Assembly: GCA_937921525.1 (NCBI GenBank)
Contig: CAKZUM010000763.1
Coordinates: 1 to 6,581 of the forward strand
DNA from: an uncultured Saprospiraceae bacterium
Lineage (GTDB): Bacteria; Bacteroidota; Bacteroidia; Chitinophagales; Saprospiraceae
Reading direction: 5' to 3'
Length of the DNA stretch: 6,581 nucleotides
In this document: piece after piece, positions 1-5,050 of the stretch
How positions within the stretch are numbered: position 1 is the first letter of the stretch
Layout: each line of letters opens with the position of its first letter
Notes under the pieces: generated by a model
Seen by the model: the letters and a program-made list of their open reading frames with translations, nothing else
Told to the model about the DNA's origin: nothing
Databases searched by the model: none
Position numbers and translations under genes: made by a program

Positions 1-169
1 TTGTAAATGTATCTGATAGCTTGTTGAAGGTAGTCTCTGTCCATTGGTTAACACCAGTACGTTCCATTAATAATAAAGATGGACTAGTTGTTTCTAGATA
101 AATAATGGTTTGTAGGGTAGGGATGCGCTTGTAGCAAGGCAATTTTGTGCCTAGGTCATGTGTAACCAT
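1..169 (-). pseudogene. Uma2-family endonuclease C-terminal fragment (probable remnant, runs off left edge)
   Basis: An open frame starts at ATG 169-167 and stays open for 56 codons to the window edge. It resembles the C-terminal half of Uma2 (DUF820) proteins, which are putative PD-(D/E)XK endonucleases. Seen directly: a THDLGTK stretch (residues 3-9) like the family's YDxGxK motif, then YKRIPTLQTIIYLE (13-26), matching the usual Y-x-x-I-P-S/T-L-x-x-Y-hydrophobic pattern, then a strand LLLMERTG and a Trp (N-Q-W). A full Uma2 protein is about 190 residues, and its catalytic Asp and Glu lie before this point. Here an in-frame stop (TAA at 191-193) sits only seven codons upstream of the ATG, and the previous gene ends at 223, so the catalytic half is missing. 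I therefore call it a decayed remnant. A short expressed protein from ATG 169 is the alternative. The assignment rests on motif memory without an alignment. Confidence 0.5.
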
Positions 170-222
170 TGCTGTGTCTTTTATGTTTGTTTAGATTTAT
201 TGCTGAAGATAAGTAAAACTTC

Positions 223-1323
223 TTAAGCAGCTCTACGAATATCTTTTAATGTAAGCTCTCCATTTTCATTTGCTTTAATTTCAATTTCTACCATATCACC
301 CAAAAAGGATTTAGTAAGTTGAAGACTATCTTCAGATGCTATTTTTACTAATGAATTTTGATCTGTCTTTATCTGACGAATTTGTAAGTATTGATCTATA
401 TTTGCTGCTGATGCAATGGCTAAGATAGAGTTAGGAACTAACTCTTTTTCTTTTTGAGAATTACCTTTTTCTATTTCTTTTTTGGCTTTTTCTAGTAAGT
501 TCTGCAACTGCATTATTTCATAATCAGAAATGTTTTTTTTATGTTTTAAACCTAATTCTGCTAATTCTTTAGCCTCTATATACTTACCGCATTCATAGGC
601 TAACCACGATGCACTTCTAGGATATACTGCTTGCCATAAGACATCAACTGCTTCAGATTGTACGCTAATGGCAGCCTGCTTATCCAGCAAATAGGCTAAT
701 TGTAAATTGCCTTGATAGTATTTAGGATTGCCTTTGGCTTTATATATTTTTCCAAAATCATATAAATCCATAGCTACTTGATGATATTTTCTAGCTATAC
801 TATTCATAATTTTTGATTTAGGCACACCAAACTCCGTAACTACTATATAAATTGGAAGACTTGTTACTTTACTCACTTTCTCTATTCTACGCTGCTTTAC
901 CCGTACTCTAATTTTGGGGTTATTGAATTTTGTCTCTTTCAATATTCCAGATACTTCTAGTAAACCAGTAATTTTTTTTGTTGACGTAGATTGCAAATAA
1001 TAATCTGCTTCTCCATCAGGGGGTATTCTTTCATAAATTTCCAAGCCTTCCAATAGGTATAATAATAAAGCACTTAAGGCAGTTGCTCCATATTCTACTG
1101 TTTCATTAGAATCTTGCCATGTACGGAGTACTTGTTGATTTACTTTATCAGACCAAATCAATTTGATGTCTTCTGAATAATCTCCTTCTATTTTTAAGAT
1201 TACTCCTGATTGATGTCCATTGTTTATTAGGCAGACTATTGCTGCTTGTACCATAAAACTACCAACTTCTGGCGTAAGACCCAGTTGACCAGATTTAAGT
1301 TTGTCTAAGTTCAGTTTTCTCAT
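223..1323 (-). CDS. Uncharacterised 366-residue protein with possible degenerate nuclease-like domain and TPR-like helices
   Basis: I do not recognise this family by name. No signal peptide or membrane segment is visible, so it is probably cytoplasmic. Residues 17-165 look alpha/beta: helix VGSFMVQAAIVCLINNG, strand GVILKIEG (40-47), a helix-rich stretch at 77-98, then ADYYL (Asp107) and LLEVSGIL (Glu123), followed by a basic segment (137-150) and strand LPIYIVVTEF (156-165). The D...LEVSG pattern recalls PD-(D/E)XK folds, but the ExK lysine position is Ser125, so catalysis is doubtful. Residues 175-285 are helical and TPR-like (for example Tyr/Ala-rich 180-215 and 246-285, the latter ending in a charged helix). 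Residues 310-366 are probably beta-rich. The gene lies 55 bases behind the DUF4249 gene, with no clear terminator between them. Sampled stretches are about 27-42% GC, lower than DUF4249 (about 40-57%). ATG 1323 is the first in-frame Met and has an A/T-rich leader typical of the phylum. Confidence 0.8.
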   Translation of the reverse strand: MRKLNLDKLKSGQLGLTPEVGSFMVQAAIVCLINNGHQSGVILKIEGDYSEDIKLIWSDKVNQQVLRTWQDSNETVEYGATALSALLLYLLEGLEIYERIPPDGEADYYLQSTSTKKITGLLEVSGILKETKFNNPKIRVRVKQRRIEKVSKVTSLPIYIVVTEFGVPKSKIMNSIARKYHQVAMDLYDFGKIYKAKGNPKYYQGNLQLAYLLDKQAAISVQSEAVDVLWQAVYPRSASWLAYECGKYIEAKELAELGLKHKKNISDYEIMQLQNLLEKAKKEIEKGNSQKEKELVPNSILAIASAANIDQYLQIRQIKTDQNSLVKIASEDSLQLTKSFLGDMVEIEIKANENGELTLKDIRRAA

Positions 1324-1378
1324 TAGGTGTTTAGATATTATTTAAAATTAACTAAAACCTACAAGAAAACCTAATTTT

Positions 1379-2299
1379 TTACTCCTCAAACCGCTTCCCA
1401 AGCGCCGACACCGCCGACACTGTAAAGAACCCCAATACCTCCGTCTCCCCATCAGAAGCAAAGATATTAGTTGGCACATTACTTAGCGGCGAAGCGAATA
1501 GTTCTCCAAAACCACCTGGCCGATCTGTCTGTAATCTGACTTCATTTAAAAAGAAAGCAGCCTCATTGGGGATGGCGTGTAATTCCACATACACAGAATC
1601 TCCGGGCGCATAAGGAGAAATAAATACGCCGTCTTCATCCTCAAATGGATTGATCGAATCTCTAATTGGCGGAATGAAGATTAAGCCATCTACCGCTCCA
1701 CCTTGGGAGAAACCAGCATCGAAAGCAATATTGATTTGATCTGGATTCCCTAAGTAATTGCCATTTTTCCAAGTCTTTATCCAATAGCTGTCTCCTGTGC
1801 CTTCTGGATCTCTTGACCAAAATTCAGCGAAATAACTTTCTTCTAAAAAGGCGCTTTCTTCTTCTAATCTGAAAGTGATACTGTCTATGGGGGGTACTCG
1901 ATTCATGGAACTTCCAGAAGCATAGGTGATACCGTTATAAGTGACTGCTAAACCATATTCCTCTCCGATTGCTCCAAAAGATTCTCCATTAGTAGGTGTC
2001 CACGTATACGCCCCATTGGCACCTTCTTCGAATACATATTGTTTACCAGATGTAGATGCAACGACTACCTCTGCACCACTTAAACCAACCAGCCCTGAGT
2101 TATCAAAATACGTTTGGGAAGCCAGTATATTGATCGTTTGTGGCTCTGGTTTATTATTGATCCATGCGTCAATGACGACTAGGTCTGGGCTTTCTGATAA
2201 GCGTACTTCATTTGAAATATCGTCTTCACAGCTAGTCGTAAAAAAGAGAGTTGCTATAGATAAGAAAAGAAATATATAGTTTGAATTTTTCATAATCAT
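1379..2299 (-). CDS. DUF4249 domain-containing outer-membrane lipoprotein
   Basis: Predicted outer-membrane lipoprotein of the DUF4249 family, which in Bacteroidota is commonly encoded beside a TonB-dependent receptor. It probably acts as a surface-exposed ligand-binding partner, but the substrate is unknown. Residues 8-22 are a hydrophobic signal sequence ending in a lipobox, T-T-S-Cys24. The following Glu-Asp-Asp fits the acidic export signal that sends Bacteroidota lipoproteins to the cell surface. Family landmarks include LVVIDAWI near residue 40, PQTINILASQTYFD (53-66), the GAEVVV strand, the VPPIDSI motif (135-141) and the C-terminal PTNIFASDG...GFFTVSAVS stretch. At 306 residues it is slightly short but complete for the family, which is often about 300-400. 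Two starts are possible, ATG 2299 or ATG 2293 (Met3); both keep the signal peptide. The gene is 110 bases downstream of the receptor gene and is probably co-transcribed with it across a palindrome array. Confidence 0.88.
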   Translation of the reverse strand: MIMKNSNYIFLFLSIATLFFTTSCEDDISNEVRLSESPDLVVIDAWINNKPEPQTINILASQTYFDNSGLVGLSGAEVVVASTSGKQYVFEEGANGAYTWTPTNGESFGAIGEEYGLAVTYNGITYASGSSMNRVPPIDSITFRLEEESAFLEESYFAEFWSRDPEGTGDSYWIKTWKNGNYLGNPDQINIAFDAGFSQGGAVDGLIFIPPIRDSINPFEDEDGVFISPYAPGDSVYVELHAIPNEAAFFLNEVRLQTDRPGGFGELFASPLSNVPTNIFASDGETEVLGFFTVSAVSALGKRFEE

Positions 2300-2307
2300 A
2301 TTTTACT

Positions 2308-2410
2308 GTACCACGGAATTTATTCCGTAAGTTCGGTACACGGAATTTATTCCGTGAAGTTTACAGGATAAATTCTGTGGTACGGGAATACAGAATAAAT
2401 TCTGTGGTAC
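2308..2410. repeat. Four-copy REP/BIME-like palindrome array
   Basis: Four copies of one short hairpin fill the gap between the receptor and lipoprotein genes. Palindromes are at 2313-2328 (ACGGAATTTATTCCGT), 2339-2356 (CACGGAATTTATTCCGTG), 2363-2378 (ACAGGATAAATTCTGT) and 2390-2405 (ACAGAATAAATTCTGT). Each has 7-8 bp arms and a 2-nt loop. A GTAC motif precedes copies 1 and 2 (2308-2311, 2336-2339) and follows copies 3 and 4 (2380-2383, 2407-2410). Copies 3 and 4 are therefore the same unit in reverse orientation, with 27-28 base spacing inside each pair. The second stem base pair is C-G in all copies, and the third changes from G-C to A-T on both arms, keeping pairing. Outer pairs can also fold against each other (copy 1 with 4, copy 2 with 3). 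The layout resembles REP elements mobilised by RAYT transposases; that family link is inference. Confidence 0.82.
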
Positions 2411-4815
2411 TAGAATTTAAAATTATAAGAAACAGACGGCACTACACTCCCAATAATAGCCACCCGAGTAGCCTGTGTCGGAAGTGCCACTGCATCAGCA
2501 GGTATTTCATCTGCTTGAGCAAAATAAATGGAAAAAGGATTTCTTCGATTATAAACATTGTAAACAGAAAAGACCCAGTAGTCTTCATTCTTTCTAATCT
2601 TACCGTTCCTACGTTCTTTTTTGCCATGAAGCGTAGCGGCAAAATCTAAGCGATGAAAATTAGGGATTCTAACATTATTTCGACCATTCCCTGCGATATA
2701 GGGAATGACATAATCTTGTATAGTAAAACGAGTAGTTGGAAAAGTAGTAGGGGTACCTGTGATGAAGCTAAAGTTAGCAGCAAAATCCCAACGATTATTG
2801 GGTTCGTAGAATAGAGATACTTTTAAATTGTGAGATTGGTCATATCTAGTCGGATACCAATCATCATTATTGATACCGTTAACTTGTAACTCTGTTCTTG
2901 CTAAGGTATAACTGATATATCCATTGACAATTCCTGTATTCTTTTTCAAGTACAATTCCATCCCATAGGCACGACCCTGGCCGGGTAATAAGTCGCCTTC
3001 TAAAAATTCATTGATTAAAATATCTGCGCCATCTATGTAGTCAATTTGATTTTGTGTTTTTCTATAATAAACTTCTACAGAGGTTTCAATATCATTATCC
3101 TCTCCAAAATTTCTAAAGTAACCTAAGGCTATTTGATCGCCTAATTCTGGTTTAATATTATTGGTACTTGGCGTCCAAATATCTAATGGATTAGAAGCAG
3201 TTGTATTAGAAATTAAATGGATGTATTGGGTCATTCTATTATAGCTGGCCTTAATGGAACTAGCTTCATCTACTTGATATTTCAACGATAGGCGAGGTTC
3301 TATATTCCCATAGTTTTCGATCACTTCTCCTTTTTCAAAAGAGGTGATATTTGTAATAGGTCGACGAATACCAGCAGGAACGTCTGCAAATTCATACTCA
3401 TTTCCTTTTCCTAATAAGCTGAAATTAGAATAGCGAATACCATATTGTAAATCTATTTTTGAGCCAATTTTCTGATCATTTCCAACATAGATAGAAGCTT
3501 CTATCGCTTGTTTTTCAGGAGTACTAATATTAGTAGATTCTCCATTACTTACACCTATTGCATTGGCAGGCTCAAAATCATGTCGCAATAGTTCTCCACC
3601 AAAAGTCAACTTATTTTCTGGATTTATAAAATAACTTAACTCTGGTTTGAAGGCTAGGTTGCGGATGTTTGAATCCCAAGTAAATTTGTCAAAATCATCT
3701 TCTCCAAAAGCCAATTCATAATCGTAGTTACTATAAAAGAAAGTAAAATTAGAAAACAAACGATCTGTAAATAAATGATTCCATCTAGCCGTTACCGTTT
3801 GATTTCCCCAACTAAATCCTTGTCGTTCATCAAATTTGAAATTATCCCTTCCTAAATATCCAGATAGGAATAATCTGTTTTTCTGATTGATATTATAATT
3901 GGTCTTTATAGTTAAATCCCAAAAATTTAATGCGGCTCCATCATCTAACACATCTGTAAAAGGCCTAGCCAATATATCGGCATAAGAGCGACGTCCTGCA
4001 ACGATAAAAGAGGCTTTATCTTTTACCAATGGTCCTTCTACTGCTAGTCGACTAAAGATGGTACCGATCCCGCCTTGGGTAGCTAATCTTTTACTATTTC
4101 CTTCTTTCATTCTAATATCCAAGATAGAGGCAATCCGCCCACCGTATCGAGAAGGAATTCCCCCTTTTATTAATTTCACATCTTTTACGGCATCAGGATT
4201 AAAGACAGAAAAGAAGCCTAGTAAATGCGAAGAATTATAAACAGGGGCCTCATCTAATAGTACCAAACTCTGTCCTACGCTACCTCCACGTACATTAAAA
4301 CCTGATGCGCCTTCGCCTACGGTAGATACACCTGGTAATGTTTGAATACTTTTGATGACATCGACTTCTCCAAGGAAGGAAGGTAATTTAGAAATAGTTC
4401 CAATATCTAATTTTTGGGTACTCATCTGAACGCCGGAGACATTAATGTCTTCTGGTTCGGCGGTGACGACTACCTCGACTAATTCAGTTCCTTGCTCTCC
4501 CAATTCTAAATCAATACGTTGATTGGCAGCTAGACTAATATTTTTGATAATGGTCTCATAGCCTAAATAGCGGTACTCTACTACGTATTCCCCTGGTGGT
4601 AATGTGATGGAGTAAAAACCATACTCATTACTGGTCGTTCCGACTTGTTCGTCTTGGACAAATACCGTTGCACCGATCAAGCTTTCGCCGTCATAGGAGT
4701 CATTGATATAGCCACTGATGGTTAGTTTTTCTGTTTGGGCGGATAGGGTAGTGCTGGCTAGTAGTAGCAGCGTTAGGAAGGGGATTATTTTTCTTAGTAA
4801 TATTGTATTTCGCAT
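2410..4815 (-). CDS. TonB-dependent outer-membrane receptor with carboxypeptidase-regulatory-like domain
   Basis: Outer-membrane beta-barrel that imports an unknown ligand using energy from TonB-ExbBD. Numbered from the preferred ATG at 4815 (801 residues): signal peptide 1-26, cleaved around LSA/Q; a carboxypeptidase D regulatory-like beta-sandwich at about 31-104 (GYINDSYDGESLIGATVFV...GFYSITLPPGEYVVEYRYLGYE); a TonB-box-like VEVVVTA at 113-119; a plug at about 129-239 with NVRGGS, the LLDEAPVYNSSHLLGFFSVF region and GGIPSRYGGR; then a barrel with many alternating aromatic strands, ending in SVSYNFKF with the terminal Phe typical of outer-membrane proteins. A longer start at ATG 4848 adds 11 hydrophilic residues before the signal peptide, and that ATG lies inside a perfect hairpin, so I prefer 4815, which has a purine-rich AAAAGAAAGT leader. 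The gene heads an operon with the DUF4249 lipoprotein. No SusD-like gene is visible, so glycan import is not implied. The transported substrate cannot be read from the sequence. Confidence 0.92.
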   Translation of the reverse strand: MRNTILLRKIIPFLTLLLLASTTLSAQTEKLTISGYINDSYDGESLIGATVFVQDEQVGTTSNEYGFYSITLPPGEYVVEYRYLGYETIIKNISLAANQRIDLELGEQGTELVEVVVTAEPEDINVSGVQMSTQKLDIGTISKLPSFLGEVDVIKSIQTLPGVSTVGEGASGFNVRGGSVGQSLVLLDEAPVYNSSHLLGFFSVFNPDAVKDVKLIKGGIPSRYGGRIASILDIRMKEGNSKRLATQGGIGTIFSRLAVEGPLVKDKASFIVAGRRSYADILARPFTDVLDDGAALNFWDLTIKTNYNINQKNRLFLSGYLGRDNFKFDERQGFSWGNQTVTARWNHLFTDRLFSNFTFFYSNYDYELAFGEDDFDKFTWDSNIRNLAFKPELSYFINPENKLTFGGELLRHDFEPANAIGVSNGESTNISTPEKQAIEASIYVGNDQKIGSKIDLQYGIRYSNFSLLGKGNEYEFADVPAGIRRPITNITSFEKGEVIENYGNIEPRLSLKYQVDEASSIKASYNRMTQYIHLISNTTASNPLDIWTPSTNNIKPELGDQIALGYFRNFGEDNDIETSVEVYYRKTQNQIDYIDGADILINEFLEGDLLPGQGRAYGMELYLKKNTGIVNGYISYTLARTELQVNGINNDDWYPTRYDQSHNLKVSLFYEPNNRWDFAANFSFITGTPTTFPTTRFTIQDYVIPYIAGNGRNNVRIPNFHRLDFAATLHGKKERRNGKIRKNEDYWVFSVYNVYNRRNPFSIYFAQADEIPADAVALPTQATRVAIIGSVVPSVSYNFKF

Positions 4816-4835
4816 ACTTTCTTTTAGGTGATTCT

Positions 4836-4854
4836 CCTTGGATTTCATCCAAGG
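4836..4854 (-). promoter_or_regulatory. Perfect hairpin over the upstream ATG of the receptor gene
   Basis: On the coding (minus) strand this reads CCTTGGAT-GAA-ATCCAAGG, an 8-bp perfect inverted repeat with a 3-nt loop. The upstream candidate start codon of the receptor (ATG 4848-4846) lies across the stem-loop junction. Either translation starts at the downstream ATG 4815, leaving the hairpin in the 5' leader, or the hairpin limits initiation at 4848. A regulatory role is inference; the symmetry is directly visible. Confidence 0.45.
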
Positions 4855-4865
4855 TTATTCATGTT

Positions 4866-4882
4866 CAACTACTCCGTAGTTG
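4866..4882. repeat. Short perfect inverted repeat in the receptor 5' leader
   Basis: CAACTAC-TCC-GTAGTTG is a perfect 7-bp stem with a 3-nt loop. It lies between the promoter candidate and the receptor gene, 11 bases from the next hairpin. It could be an RNA leader structure, a regulator-binding site or a single-copy REP-like repeat. There is no T-run, so it is not a convincing terminator. Confidence 0.45.
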
Positions 4883-4924
4883 TTTGTATAGAACTTGAAA
4901 TTGTTACGTGTTATCAAGGAGATG

Positions 4925-4932
4925 CAAAAATA
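4925..4932 (-). promoter_or_regulatory. Candidate -7 promoter element for the receptor operon
   Basis: The minus strand reads TATTTTTG, an exact match to the Bacteroidota -7 consensus TAnnTTTG. Transcription would begin around 4918, giving a leader of about 100 bases before ATG 4815 that contains both small hairpins. No TTTG -33 element is found at the usual spacing of about 19-21 bases; the nearest TTTG is about 38 bases upstream. A 10-bp palindrome, CTACTAGTAG (4944-4953), lies upstream of the element. An A/T-rich match of this length can occur by chance. Confidence 0.35.
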
Positions 4933-4987
4933 AACACATTCCCCTACTAGTAGTTGTGATTTCGATCAAATAAAAGACATTTTAGAC

Positions 4988-5028
4988 AAAAAAAGCGGAT
5001 AGACTTACACTTAGTCTATCCGCTTTTT
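4988..5028 (-). terminator. Intrinsic terminator of the korA-like gene
   Basis: Read on the minus strand, a perfect 16-bp stem (5028-5013 pairing with 5005-4990; core GCGGATAGACT / AGTCTATCCGC flanked by five A-T pairs) encloses a 7-nt loop and ends in a run of seven T (4994-4988). It begins 22 bases after the korA stop codon and has the form of a strong Rho-independent terminator. The A-tract on the opposite side would let it also work on plus-strand transcripts, but no plus-strand gene is present. It separates korA from the receptor operon. Confidence 0.92.
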
Positions 5029-5050
5029 AAGGAGGTATTGGAAATTATTA

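Noticed and set aside
3..101. Plus-strand frame open from the left edge for about 32 codons
   Set aside because: It lies opposite the Uma2-like frame, has no recognisable motif, and is short enough to be open by chance.
1322..1375. Short inverted repeat ATTAGGT/ACCTAAT and direct repeat AAAACCTA between the DUF4249 gene and the unnamed gene
   Set aside because: Stems of only 7 bp with a loop of about 40 bases in A/T-rich DNA, and no T-run positioned to make a terminator; it is not distinguishable from chance.
1941..2279. Plus-strand 112-codon frame
   Set aside because: It is antisense to the DUF4249 coding region and its translation has no family features.
2308..2410. CRISPR-like array
   Set aside because: Units are palindromes in mixed orientation with spacers of only about 6-14 bases between stems, there are four copies only, and no cas gene is present.
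2377..2649. Plus-strand 90-codon frame over the palindrome array and receptor 3' end
   Set aside because: It begins inside the repeat array and runs antisense to the receptor barrel; composition is not protein-like.
2410..4815. SusC-type glycan importer
   Set aside because: No SusD-like gene is next to it; the partner is a DUF4249 lipoprotein, so a polysaccharide-utilisation role cannot be supported.
5029..5036. Plus-strand AAGGAGGT, a perfect Shine-Dalgarno-like string
   Set aside because: No start codon with an open frame follows on the plus strand, and Bacteroidota rarely use such sites; it is probably chance next to the terminator.
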